DNA from: Callorhinus ursinus
Lineage: Eukaryota > Chordata > Mammalia > Carnivora > Otariidae
NCBI RefSeq assembly: GCF_003265705.1
Contig: NW_020312935.1
Coordinates: 3,927,988 to 3,991,987 of the forward strand
Length of the DNA: 64,000 nucleotides
Direction: 5' to 3'
Part shown: positions 46,700 through 57,757 of the stretch, piece by piece
Layout: the number at the start of each line of letters is the position of its first letter
Numbering within the stretch: the first letter of the stretch is position 1
Notes under the pieces: model-generated
Database searches by the model: none
What the model was told of the DNA's origin: nothing
The model's input: only the letters and a program-made list of their open reading frames with translations
Translations under genes and position numbers: made by a program

Positions 46700-47520
46700 C
46701 GCAGAGAGCAATTAAACCAGACAAACTAATCACTGTCTAAATAACTGTTGCTTATGTGCTTCTGTAATTTCATTTATTTATTTAACAAGTCTACTATATT
46801 TATGTTTTCTAACTCATTAGTTAATTTCTATTGCTCTAATGCAATTAATTGGGTTGTTCTTTTTCATTTTTAATGTATTATTTTCCTAAATGAAAAAAAA
46901 TGCACTCCTAAAAAAAACTGGAACTACAAAAAATCAAGAAAGTGAAAGCACACCATGATTCCTGCTTCTGCTAAGTTTGTTGTACATAATTCCAGGCATT
47001 TTTTTAAGCATACTGCTAGAAGGAAGACAGAGAAAGGATATGGGGAGAATTATACAAGGGGCTTCAGTTAAGTGATGGGTATATAGGTGTTAATTTATTT
47101 ATACATATATATATGCTATTGTAAAAAAATAATTTAATTGACAAATAAGCTGCCTTTCACCATAAATGGCATACTTGTTAATACATTCACCGACTTTATT
47201 AAACTTTCTAAGAGCAATCAGACGTAAAAGTACATTTTGCTATTCTGCAGTTCCCAAGATGACCCTCAGAAATTTGAACTATGTGCTGTGGAAATGCTTG
47301 AATGAAAAGTAAAGAACACTTGCATTCAGAATTGGAAATTATAACTCTATTACTTTGTGCACTCTCAGGATCAAGCAAGAAAACATTCTCTTCCAGGACA
47401 TTTTAATGAAAGTAATATTAAATATAGTCATATAGTACAATAAGAGCACATTTACTCCATGCTCAAAAACTGGATCTTCCCATTGCGCTTATTTAAAAAC
47501 AAAAACAACATTAAAACAAG
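46700..47520. other. Unannotated AT-rich sequence
   Basis: No repeat or exon recognised. Confidence 0.5.
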
Positions 47521-47524
47521 ATGT

Positions 47525-47745
47525 GACAGACACAGGTCTAAGAACCTTCACAAATATTAGCTCATGTGATCTTTGTGCCAAATTGTTCAAGTGGGAATTT
47601 TTATTCCCATTTTACAGATTAAAAAACTGTAGCTCTGAGAAGTTAAATATACCCTAGGTCATATAGTCACTAGGTAATAGTCTCTGTTTCCAGCCCAGTC
47701 TCTTGCCTACAAATCCAGGGCTCTTTGTATTATATCATTGAATAA
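47525..47745 (-). mobile_element. MIR, antisense
   Basis: TATTAGCTCATGTGATCTTTG, TTTTTATTCCCATTTTACAG, CTCTGAGAAGTTAAATATACCC and CCAGCCCAGTCTCTTGCC follow antisense MIR order. Confidence 0.8.
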
Positions 47746-47924
47746 GTTAAAGAAAGAAAAAGGAAAAAGTATTAAAAAGAAAAAGGATAGAGGGGAATGC
47801 ACAGAAATCCCAAGAAGGCTGGAGAGTTATATTGGGCAACACAGACTCCCAACTATCACACCTCAGAACGAGTAGAGAGAGGACACTACTACTGTCACTG
47901 ATGAGCACTCAAGAACACAAGCAG

Positions 47925-48066
47925 GGGGCGCCTGGGTGGCTCAGTCAGTTAAGTGTCTGACTCTTGGTTTCAGCTCAGGTCATGATCTCATGGGTCTCTG
48001 CACTCAGCAGGAAGTCTGCTTGAAGATTCTCTCCCTCTGTCCCTCTTCTCTCTCTCTCTCATAAAT
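47925..48066 (+). mobile_element. CAN-SINE, sense, B-box region deleted
   Basis: Normal head GGGGCGCCTGGGTGGCTCAG and A box, GACTCTTGGTTTCAGCTCAG, then CATGATCTCATGGGTC runs straight into TCTGCACTCAGCAGG. The GGGATCGAGCCCC segment holding the pol III B box is missing. An AAC-rich simple repeat follows the tail. Confidence 0.92.
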
Positions 48067-48070
48067 AATC

Positions 48071-48101
48071 CAAAAACAACAACAACAACAACAAAAAAAA
48101 C
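48071..48101 (+). repeat. (AAC)n-A-rich tail
   Basis: Six AAC units followed by AAAAAAAA, grown from the SINE tail. Confidence 0.9.
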
Positions 48102-48104
48102 CCA

Positions 48105-49065
48105 CAGTGGGATGGTCTCATTGATGCTGTACCAATATTGTCCCAGCAAACACAATCTTTCTGCAGCCCCTGCCCTACCAGGAGATGTCCTTGAGGGTGT
48201 GGCTTCCCTGTCAATCTAAGACAGCTGTCCCTATAGCTTAGATTATGTGCTTGCACCCCTTCTGCAAGAGAACCAAAGGGGATGGGGGATAAGAAAAGCA
48301 AATAACTAGCACTTTCAGCATTTCCAGAAAGAGGTAGGTAGTGCCCACAACAAGGCTCATAAAATGAGGGAGTACCCAAAACAAGGAAGGAGGTTCAGAT
48401 ATTGAGTGGCTAAGGTGGATGGACAAACATTCCCTTTAAGACCACCCTTTGACTGCTCCACATCAAACTACATTTTTCTTTCTTATACACCCCCCCTCAC
48501 GCACACAACAAAGAGCTCTTGCCTAACATAATACAACCATCCTTATCTAATCTAAAAGCAAACCTTTCCTCCAACAGTGGGCAATCCAAAGACCTTTCAG
48601 TTAAATGCATCCAGCTCCAAGTCCAAGATCCTCCCTAGTACTGTCACTTTCCAATATTCTGTAATCTATAGACTAAACTATAATCACTAACATATATAAG
48701 ATATATACATATATTTATGCCAATTATATATATCATCCATATATATAAATGATAGTGGGGGGAAAAGGAGAGAAAAAGAAGAGAATTAGTTAACATACAG
48801 AAATATACATGAGACATCATAGCAGATATGAAAATACAGTAGATGCTACAGTCATCTGCAAATGGACATGATGTTATCATTGGTACTTTTGACTGCCCTC
48901 TTCCACACCTCCTTTCAGGTCCAATTGCATCCTGCTCTTTAGCTGATCAGGATTCTTTACTTAATGAAATGATCTAAACCTTCATTCCTGAGGGATTTAA
49001 AATATTAATGTAGTCTTTCATAAAGGTATATCACTGGAGCAGTACAAGATGGCACCACAAAGCAT
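48105..49065. other. Unannotated sequence
   Basis: No repeat or exon recognised. A very AT-rich tract of alternating ATATAT lies at about 48690-48750. Confidence 0.5.
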
Positions 49066-49069
49066 CTTC

Positions 49070-49523
49070 TGGGTTCCATGCAGCAACCTTAAGTGACAGG
49101 AGCAATCTCCCATGCCAACCCTAACTCCTGTTTTATATATTTTTCAAATGACACAAGAAGTCTGAAATGACCTAGTGGGTTGACTCAGCCTTAATTCAAC
49201 GGAATAGATGCTATTCCTCTGATGGAAGCCATCTTTCTTTGGGTATTAAGCCTCTAAAGCAGGAGAGCTTCTGAGATGAGCAATGTTCCAGATACAGGTG
49301 ATAAGCATTCACCATTCCAATCAGTTCTTCATTTCAACTACCTAATTCCAGAATTGTGGCTACAGGTTTTTTGGAATCAATTATTCCTGAAATGACTCCT
49401 GATATTCACTCCTCTAGCTTTCCATTGATTTCATAAGCACCTAATTACCTATATTAAAGCCCTTTCTGCCTAATTATACTTGGAGGGATTTTTGTTTCCT
49501 GCACCAAACCCTGAGTGACACAG
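49070..49523 (+). mobile_element. Possible decayed LTR (ERVL-like)
   Basis: TTGACTCAGCCTTAATTCAACGG, GCTATTCCTCTGATGGAAGCC, CACCTAATTACCTATATTAAAGCCC and a terminal TTTGTTTCCTGCACCAAACCCTGAGTGACACA-like end (49490-49522) resemble the 3' part of an ERVL-class LTR or a similar old repeat. No partner LTR or internal gene could be identified. Confidence 0.3.
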
Positions 49524-51360
49524 GAAGTGAAACTTTTGTGAGTGGGTCATTAGCTGAACCTGTGAGAGATATTTTTTTTTCTTCCCCTTTGGTTCCAAAA
49601 CTTACATATTCTCAATAGGATAGACCAGAATCACATTTTGATCACCAATTCAAAGTATATATTGTATCCCATATGACAGCACCTCAACTTCACAAAGTAG
49701 TCTCTGATCTGAAGCTACAAACAGTCTGTGGTAGGCCATTCCACCACTGGGTGGGGTTGATCCTTAGCATCCATTCTTACCTTCTTCTATATGCTTTCCT
49801 GAACTCCAGATGACACAAAGGTAAAAATTATATTTCACAAACTCCATTGCAGCTTCTGGGAGATTGCAGGAATCTCATGTGCTATATACGTATTGCCCTA
49901 CTTCTTTTTAAGTAGAGTGAGTTCATGTTCAGGAACTATGTGGTTTGGGACATCATGATGGAAAATAAAGCCTTTAGCAGATCTAAGGATGGTGGAATTG
50001 GCTAATGCATGGCAGGCAAGAAAAAGCAAATTCAAATTCAAAATTACTTTTGCTCTATGATATTACAGTTTAATATGTTAGGTATCTGGCTAATCTCCCT
50101 TGAGTATGGTACCATATTGGGGGCTACAGCTAGCAGGCTGGGCATTCAGTAAAGATGATAAGTCAAGATAGTTTACAAGCTGAGGCCAAGCTATCCCAGA
50201 GTATATTTGTAAAAGAAAAACAGTCCACTTCAGGTTAGTGCTAATCTATCATGCATAACCAATGGTAATCAAGGCTTCATTTTTCTCTCCTCCTTAATCA
50301 ACTGACCATAGATACCTCCCCTTGACACCTAAGCATGAGCTGAGACAACCCTACTTGAGTTAGATCACATATTATACCACCTCCACTTGAAAATGTATTG
50401 CAGGTTAGCAGACCCAAATATATGGCTAGGTGAATCATAACATGCACTGCAGGCAGCTCAGGTTGAATAGTTACCTGGTATCCCAGGGTAAAACGTTTAG
50501 TCTATATGGTCTTTGTATTAGAGCCACAATATATGGCCTAATATGTTCCTCAATAGACTGAGAACTATTTCTCAATAGACTAGTTAGTTGACTGAGAGCA
50601 TGGCTTTAATCCCAAACCCCAGGGCATTTGCAATGCTTCTCTTAGTAAGACTTAATACAATCTTCATACAGCATCCCAGTTTGTCATGACACTGAATAAT
50701 GCACACAAAAGTATACTCTGGCAATCAGAGAAATCCCTCAGAAAAAAGAACACAGGCACTGGCAGTTCTAAGTATTCTTGAAGTGTTGACAGAGGTACAG
50801 GGGAGGGATAGAAGTGGGGGGATGTGGGGAGGCCCTGAGAGCTTCTGCAGCACAGCCAAATGTGATATATATTGCCTTCAAAATGGAAAGAGATCCACTA
50901 AGTTCTGTGTCTCTTAATGGCACAAGATTCAAACTTCAGCAAATATCTTGAAAATTTCCAAACCAGTGGGCCATCTATATACTTCACTGAGCAATTCAGG
51001 CCTTGTATTTTCATGAACACTGCTCCCATTTTCTGGTATATGTGTACCTACAGTGTCTGCTACCTAATATTCTCCAGATTATATGAGCATAAAGTCATTA
51101 ATTTCATGACTCAGCTTGATGTTCTCTGGGATAATAACACAATCAAACTCCCGACTATGGCTCAAGTTCAGAAAATGTACAGAATTCTGAGGCAAAGTAG
51201 TAAAAGTATACTGCTACCCATGCCAAGTGTAAGAAAAATATTATTGGTGTTCTAGATATATTGAGATAGGAAAAAAAAGATTTGCAAGATCAGTAGTTAA
51301 TTATGTTCATTTGCTTCAGTAAAAATACATCTGGAACACTTGATTTAAATGAAATTCCCT
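49524..51360. other. Unassigned sequence, possibly decayed retroelement interior
   Basis: No exon recognised. A forward frame at 50917-51255 (112 codons) has no identifiable domain. No family could be named with confidence. Confidence 0.3.
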
Positions 51361-51536
51361 GGGGCGCCCGGGTGGCTCAGTCTGTTAAGCATGTGCCTTC
51401 AGTTTAGGTCATAATCCCAGAGTCCTGGGATCAAGCCTCACATCAGACTCCCTGCTTAGCAGGGAGTCTGCTTCTCCCTCTGCCCCTCACCCCACTTGTG
51501 CTCGCTCTCTCTCTCAAATAAAATCTTTTAAAAAAT
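51361..51536 (+). mobile_element. CAN-SINE, sense
   Basis: GGGGCGCCCGGGTGGCTCAG head, GGGATCAAGCCTCACATC, CAAATAAAATCTTTT tail. Duplications AAATGAAATTCCC (51347-51359) and AAATGAAGTTCCC (51537-51549) differ at one base. Confidence 0.95.
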
Positions 51537-51549
51537 AAATGAAGTTCCC

Positions 51550-52274
51550 ACCTACTTAGCTTATGATAGTGATAATTCACCAGTATTCTTCAAGACCTGT
51601 CCATCCTAGAGAGTTATGTCAGAAAGTGATACAAGTCAATATCCTTGCCTCTTTCAAGTGGTTTATGATGATACTTATCTCTGCAGTTCCCCAAGGATGA
51701 GGTAATGCTTTTCATTTACTCTCTTGGTATTAAGACATATTCCAGGGGTTCCCACTTGGTCCTTTCTGATATTCCAGAAGTCATTATAGGGTTCTTCTAT
51801 TGCTGATGATATATATTTCAACAATAAATTCATGAATGAAATAAGTGAGGGATGCATTCAGGATTACATGTGGATCAAATCAAATCTCTATCTTCTGAAT
51901 TCTATAAATCCCATATTCTGACAGAAAAACCACATCATATTCTGGGTCTAGGGACTTGTGTTAACTCAGAACTAACATCTAAAGCTTTCTGAAAGGTCTA
52001 GGTATTCCTCCCAAGTGCCCAGTTACCCTAGTGAATTGCTCAGGTCCCTCTGAAAAGGACAAAAAGATATATATGTACCAATTAAGATGTATTGCAGATT
52101 TCTCCCTCTCAAGGTATCTGGCCTCCCCTGCATTCAAAGAATTCTTAAACTATAAACTTTTATAGATTTGGGACTTTTTAAAGAGATTATGACTATTAAC
52201 ATGGTTCATGTCAGACTTCAGTTCATCAAGTATGCAGTTGTTCTGTTACTCGTATTGATTAGAACCTTATTGGG
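51550..52274. other. Unassigned sequence between SINEs
   Basis: No exon recognised; frames on both strands are short. Confidence 0.4.
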
Positions 52275-52289
52275 CTACCCATATATTTT

Positions 52290-52405
52290 ATTTTTTTAAG
52301 TCTTATTTATTTTTTTAGTAATCTCTATACCCAATGTGGGGCTTGAACTCATGACCCTGAGACCAAGGGTCACATGCTTTTTCAACTGAGCAAGACAGGC
52401 AACCC
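52290..52405 (-). mobile_element. Short, older CAN-SINE type, antisense
   Basis: TTATTTATTTTTTTAGTAATCTC, GGGGCTTGAACTCATGACCC, GAGACCAAGGGTCACATGC and GAGCAAGACAGGCAACCCC. This lacks the long CT-rich body of the other copies, as in the short CAN-SINE type. Flanks CTACCCATATATTTT (52275-52289) and CTGCCCATCTATTTT (52406-52420). Confidence 0.85.
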
Positions 52406-52855
52406 CTGCCCATCTATTTTAATCCTAGTTATCACCAAACACTATAGCTGGTCAAATTGTCATCATACTAAATCGGATGCATATTATGATAACCATATCT
52501 ACCTTACTGCTTCTTATTCTGAGCTGCTACTTAGCCTTTGCCATACTGGAATCTATGTAATCCCAGTGAATTCATGGAACCCTGCTGTGTCTCCCACCAG
52601 CATCACTGGCTTATAGAGAACAGCCACTTCAGCAGTCTTCCAAGACCTGGAATAGCCTCATGAATGTATTTCTAAGTGCCTAAAGGGAGTATCTTCTGAA
52701 TCCTCTTAGAGAACATGGTTAAAGTTAGGCAAACATGATAAATCCACTCCAACATTTCTAACTTCCTGAGCAGTGAAATATCTCCCGTGACACTGAGCAC
52801 TCTCACTTTAACTGCTATACAGAATCCAGAATCTGTGGTAAGTATATCCATATCA

Positions 52856-53039
52856 GGGTGGCTCAGTCATTAAGCATCTGCCTTCAACTCAGGTCATGGT
52901 CCCAGGGTCCTGGGATCAAGCCCCGCATCAGGCTCCCTGCTCAGCGGGAAGCCTGCTTCTCCCTCTCCCACTCCCCCTGCTTGTGTTCCCTCTCTGTGTC
53001 TCTGTCAAATAAATAAATAAAATCTTAAAAAAAAAAAAA
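52856..53039 (+). mobile_element. Young CAN-SINE, sense, 5'-truncated, with 15-bp target-site duplication
   Basis: Starts GGGTGGCTCAGTCATTAAGC, missing the first GGGGCGCCT, then a clean body and AATAAATAAATAAAATCTT tail. Perfect AGTATATCCATATCA at 52841-52855 and 53040-53054. Confidence 0.97.
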
Positions 53040-53082
53040 AGTATATCCATATCAATTAATTCAGCTAAATTTAAAATTACAG

Positions 53083-53215
53083 GTCACAATCTTATGGGTT
53101 GGGGGATGGAGCCTCACATGGCTCCCTGCTCAGCAGGGAGTCTGCTTGAAGATTCTCCCCCTCTGCCCCTCCCAACATCACATGCGCATGCACTCTCTCA
53201 AATAAATCTTTTTAA
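53083..53215 (+). mobile_element. CAN-SINE, sense, 5'-truncated
   Basis: Starts mid-element at GGTCACAATCTTATGGG, then CTCCCTGCTCAGCAGGGAGTC, GATTCTCCCCCTCTGCC and CTCAAATAAATC tail. It has lost the A box. Only 28 bases separate it from the duplication of the preceding SINE. Confidence 0.9.
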
Positions 53216-53219
53216 AAGT

Positions 53220-54440
53220 TAATAAAGTTACACACCTCCCTCATTCTTTTACCTTTACAATCCATTTGTACACATATGATCAGATTTCTGCAAATAAAAA
53301 TTAGCAAAATCTTTGCAGTTTCAACCCTGTTATTGATATTCCAGGACACACAAGGATTGATCAGTCTTTGAGATAGAAGTCTGGGGGTCGTATATGATGT
53401 TGAAAATGGCCATAAGGAATATTGGATTCCCTTTGCAAGAGTTCATTCCAAAGTCTTTAAGCAAGACAGGGCAAGAAGTCTCTTTCAGCCCACAAAGGAA
53501 ACTCATAGGATTGGGAGGGAGTTCATTATAGGCTGAATCATTCAAATCCGTCCCTCTATCTCCACCCCAATTCTGAGGTTTCACTTTTTTTCATCAATAT
53601 ACTTTCAGACCAGGCAATGAGTTCAACTGACTTGGTAATTCAACGTTGGGGGTTGACCCCTATTGACTTTGAATTTCCTCAGCTCTGTGGCTCCAAGAGA
53701 GAAGATATTCTTTCAGTTTGTAATACAAAGTCCCCTTCTAAAGCCAAGGATTTAGAACTTTTGAGTTTATCATTCTTTTTCTTTAAACTGTCTGGCAACG
53801 TTAGAAGTAACCAGTTCTAGCATCCATTTCTTTATCAATTAATATATCCTGAGGCACAAGTAATAAAAACCTATGCTGGCTTCTTTAAGCGAAAAGGATG
53901 CCTATTAAAAGAATATTGTCTAGGTCACAGAATTATCATGAGAGCTGAAGATACAAGTTGAGAGCTCCAAAGCTAGGAGCAATGCTTTGAATCTCAGGAG
54001 AAATGGTCTAGTGAGGACATCACTAATGCCCTGGCTCAGCATGAACGCTGCAAACATTCAGTAGACACTGGATTGCAGCACAGATGCCACTCCTATCCAA
54101 GAACTCACTCTTTCTACAACTGTCACAAAGAAGTACTCCTCATGGTTACCTCAACTCAACTCTGAATTGGGGGCACACTACGGGTAAAACTTATACATGC
54201 CTATACTCTCAATAATAAGGAAAATTTGGAACTTTTCAATTTTCATAGTGGAAGGTAAGGCTGCATTAAGACTCAAAACACTGCAGAATTCTCCCAGGAC
54301 AGAAAAAGGATTCTGATAATATTTATCAAAACACCAGTTATAGCCAACAGAATTAAAAGTAAACACAAATCCAAAGAAAAGTAGTTTTCTAGGATTGAAG
54401 ATGATACACAAGAATAGTGCCTAAAATTAACAGAGATTTA
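53220..54440. other. Unassigned sequence
   Basis: No exon recognised. Frames of 67-84 codons have no domain. Confidence 0.4.
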
Positions 54441-54455
54441 AAAATTAAAACACCC

Positions 54456-54668
54456 GGGGCACCTGGGTGGCTCAGTTGTTAAGCGTCTGCCTTCAGCTCA
54501 GGTCATGATCCCAGAGTCCTGGGATCGAGCCCCACATCGGGCTCCCTGCTTTGCGGGAAGCCTGCTTCTCCCTCTCCCACTCCCCCTGCTTGTGTTCCCT
54601 CTCTTGCTGTATCTCTCTCTGTCAAATAAATAAGTAAAATCTTTTAAAAAATTAAATTAAATTAAATT
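54456..54668 (+). mobile_element. Young CAN-SINE, sense, with 15-bp target-site duplication
   Basis: GGGGCACCTGGGTGGCTCAG head, GGGATCGAGCCCCACATC B box, CAAATAAATAAGTAAAATC tail with an AAATT pentanucleotide run at 54649-54670. Perfect AAAATTAAAACACCC at 54441-54455 and 54669-54683. Confidence 0.97.
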
Positions 54669-54683
54669 AAAATTAAAACACCC

Positions 54684-55533
54684 AATACTGGTAAGATAAT
54701 GGGGAAACAGCATTCTTATACCCTATACTGTTAGGAATGGAAGCTTTCTGGAGAGCAAAAAGCACACACCTCAAAGATTGTCCATTTCTTCTTTGGTGCC
54801 TATCTGCAGTTTCCATAATTTTAAATAATATTATTTTATAATCACAGAAAATAAAGTCTTATTTAAAAATTAAGTAACAACAGCAAGCTTTCAGTGAAAA
54901 CACAGCTTATATTTTTTTTGAAAAACCTACCAAATACTATTTTATTCCTATATTCATGTATTTGTTCAGCAAGTATTTATTGAGCTTCTGTGTCTACTTT
55001 TTATCAGCAGCTGACAGTTTTGAAAATTATATATTATTTTGTCAACTACATTTTTTAATTGATGAAGTCAGAATACAGGCCCGCATCTTCAAGTTCTCAA
55101 GTTGAACTTGAGTTGGCATCTCGAGTCCTAAATGCTCTCAATTATACTCCAACTGCTCTACTACAAGTTAAGATGATAATGGGCACTGAAGTTTTACACA
55201 GCATAGATGCCACAAGTATGAGAAGCTAACGACTCAGGGATCTATACATTTCCAAAGCCCCAAATTCACTGCAAATTCACAGCAAGTCTTTCCCAAAGTA
55301 TGTCCAATAACAGGTCTAGCATTCCTAGACTATTGTTTGCAGACAACACAAAAGGGCAGTTCCAATGTAAACACTATTTTAATGGAGGCTTAATTTTTAC
55401 CTCTAACCACAGAACTCTAGGTATTTGGTTTACTATTGTTTAGCACTGATAAAATGACCAAATATTCAAGAGTTATGTAAGGAATGTCAAGCGTGCTCCT
55501 GCCCAGGGAACCTCAACATTTTGTGTGTGCCTG

Positions 55534-55576
<43 letters not shown>

Positions 55577-56120
55577 TTGTTGAGTTTTTCATCATGTTTT
55601 TGTTACTTGGAATTCCTTTCAGATAATCCAAAATTTAGCAATAATTTCAAGAAGGCCTCCTGGCATGTGTTCTAGATTGGTCTGTACATTAAACGGATAA
55701 ATCAAGAGATTTCCTCAAGAGGTCAAAATCATCATTACCTTCCTCTTGCCTTTTGGAGGAAAAGAACTTTATCCTTCTATGGGATTTATTCTTTTCATGG
55801 GCATCCATTCAACACTGAGCTATTGTTTCAGAACAGGGAAAATGTATTCCTTTTACAGGTTTATTCCTTCAACTGGAATTTGTTTAAGTAGGTTCCACTG
55901 CACAAACACAAAAAGCCCTAATACATGCAAACTGGGTCGGCCTCATGCCATCAGATGTCACCGCTGATGGGTGATGGCACTTACAGAGATTTACACAACA
56001 AAAACTACATTAACAATGTTAAGGTGGTAAGACAAAGGCACAAAGGCCTAGAAATTCACAGCTCGGGATTTAAACATACTATATCTAAGAGGAATGGAGT
56101 GCATTAGGGTAATGGGAAGG
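54684..56120. other. Unannotated sequence with a GT microsatellite
   Basis: 54945-55010 carries GTTCAGCAAGTATTTATTGAGC, a common ancient-repeat phrase. Otherwise nothing recognised. Confidence 0.45.
55533..55573 (+). repeat. GT dinucleotide microsatellite
   Basis: About 17 uninterrupted GT units after CGTGTCT. Confidence 0.95.
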
Positions 56121-56154
56121 TGACAGCGTCCTTATTATACCTACCCAGACACTT

Positions 56155-56420
56155 AATCCCTAACTGAATTTCCTGGGGGTGCTTGCTTTGTCTCATTCGT
56201 GGGGACTTATGTTTTTTAATGACATTATTGTTGTGTAAATGTTCTTGTTTTATCAAGTAATTCCGGGTTGATTATCATCTGTTTACGCAATTAGTGTAAT
56301 TATACCTAATTACAGAGTAGAATCAACATATATAATTAGCTTATTAGAGGTATAACTGTGATATGTAATGATTTTAAAATCTTTATGAAACTTTGTTAAC
56401 AAGTATTCCATGAATATGAA
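56155..56420. promoter_or_regulatory. Candidate conserved enhancer-like element
   Basis: Repeat-free AT-rich block holding GTTGTGTAAATG, CTTGTTTTATC and a cluster of homeodomain-type cores (CAATTAG at 56288, TAATTA at 56298, CTAATTAC at 56307, ATAATTAGC at 56332). Motif clustering is seen directly; enhancer function is inference, with no conservation or epigenomic data. Confidence 0.3.
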
Positions 56421-57561
56421 AGCAAAATATTTAGATGCCAGCTCTCTTACATTATATATACATTTTTTATATGCTCAGTAATAATTAGATTTACTGCCTG
56501 TCAAATATAGTGTTCAAAATCATAGTGCCATATTAAAGGGAATACAAATAGAAAAACTATGCTTGGGAAAATTAGAAACACCCTCTAGTGTTTTCTTTAA
56601 GGTTTGGTTTTGTAAATCTCTCTTCAGTTAAGATTTCTTACCTATAGAGAGCATCACCCTCAGGTGAATTTTAACAGTAAAGTTATAAGCCCAGTAAAGA
56701 GATTTATATTTAACACCATGACATATAATACTCAACTATGTTACGTGACATTCCTTACAAACTAATAATATTGCCCCCTTTACTCTTGTGTTGGATTTCT
56801 CCATTTGATTCTGAGCCAAAATGGAACTAAAAGATGAACTAAAATGTTGTGATATAAAAAAGCGAAGACATAGATGACAGAATTAGAAAGACGATGCATG
56901 TTTCCAAAATCAGCCAAGAGTCTTAGGAAGAAGAGCTGAAAATAGCTGCTGAAAAAGAACATAAAGTGAACTCACACCCAAGAAATGCTTAGTAATGTAG
57001 GTTATCCCCATTTATTTCTTTATTTGATTTTTATCTCTGTTACTGGTCACTTAAAATTATTATGTAACCATCCCTTCTCTCCTCAAAATATTGAAACTAA
57101 AAAAAATGCAGTATAAATAAACTGAATGCAGAGATTTACTGCTTTTGAATCATGCAGTACATTCTGCCATGTGGATAAAAACCACCCAACATCCTCAGTT
57201 ACTGCTTATGGCGGAGACAGGGATTGGAGGGTCTAACTCACACCACGGGAAATTTCAAGCAATAGTATCAGAAGAGCAACACTTTAAATATTAGCAGCAC
57301 ATTATGCTAAAAATACTACTATCCTCCTTTTGAATATATAATAACTTTACAAACAGTGAATTTCATCTTTATCAGAAGGCAAGCATTCTCACCATTTGGT
57401 CTACAAACTTGTATTAAAATGGACCCTGCGCTTCAGTTATTATTGAAACAAACTACCCACTTCAGTGTTTAGTCTTTCCACTAAGATGCCTATCCTTTTA
57501 GAATCACTGTAAGCATATTCAACACACAAGTTTCTTTTTTTAATGGAACAAAAAAATTCTT

Positions 57562-57757
57562 TTTTTTAAAAGATTTTATTTATTTATTTGACAGAGAGAG
57601 ACACAGCGAGAGAGGGAACACAAGCAGGGAGAGTGGGAGAGGGAGAAGCAGGCTTCCTGCGGCGCAGGGAGCCGGATGTGGGGCTTGATCCCAGGACCCT
57701 GGGATCATGACCTGAGCCGAAGGCAGATGCTTAACAACTGAGCCATCCAGGCACCCC
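57562..57757 (-). mobile_element. Young CAN-SINE, antisense, with perfect 18-bp target-site duplication
   Basis: TTTTTTAAAAGATTTTATTT, GA-rich body, GGGGCTTGATCCCAGGACCC and GAGCCATCCAGGCACCCC. TGGAACAAAAAAATTCTT at 57544-57561 and 57758-57775 is identical. Frame 57580-57765 is SINE translation. Confidence 0.98.

Noticed and set aside
49524..54440. Intact endogenous retrovirus
   Set aside because: No paired LTRs, no long gag, pol or env frame and no clear primer-binding site; at most a decayed element of uncertain class.
8368..57757. tRNA genes, because SINE heads contain A and B boxes
   Set aside because: The heads are tRNA-derived but continue into the CT-rich SINE body with A-tails and target-site duplications; no cloverleaf tRNA stands alone.
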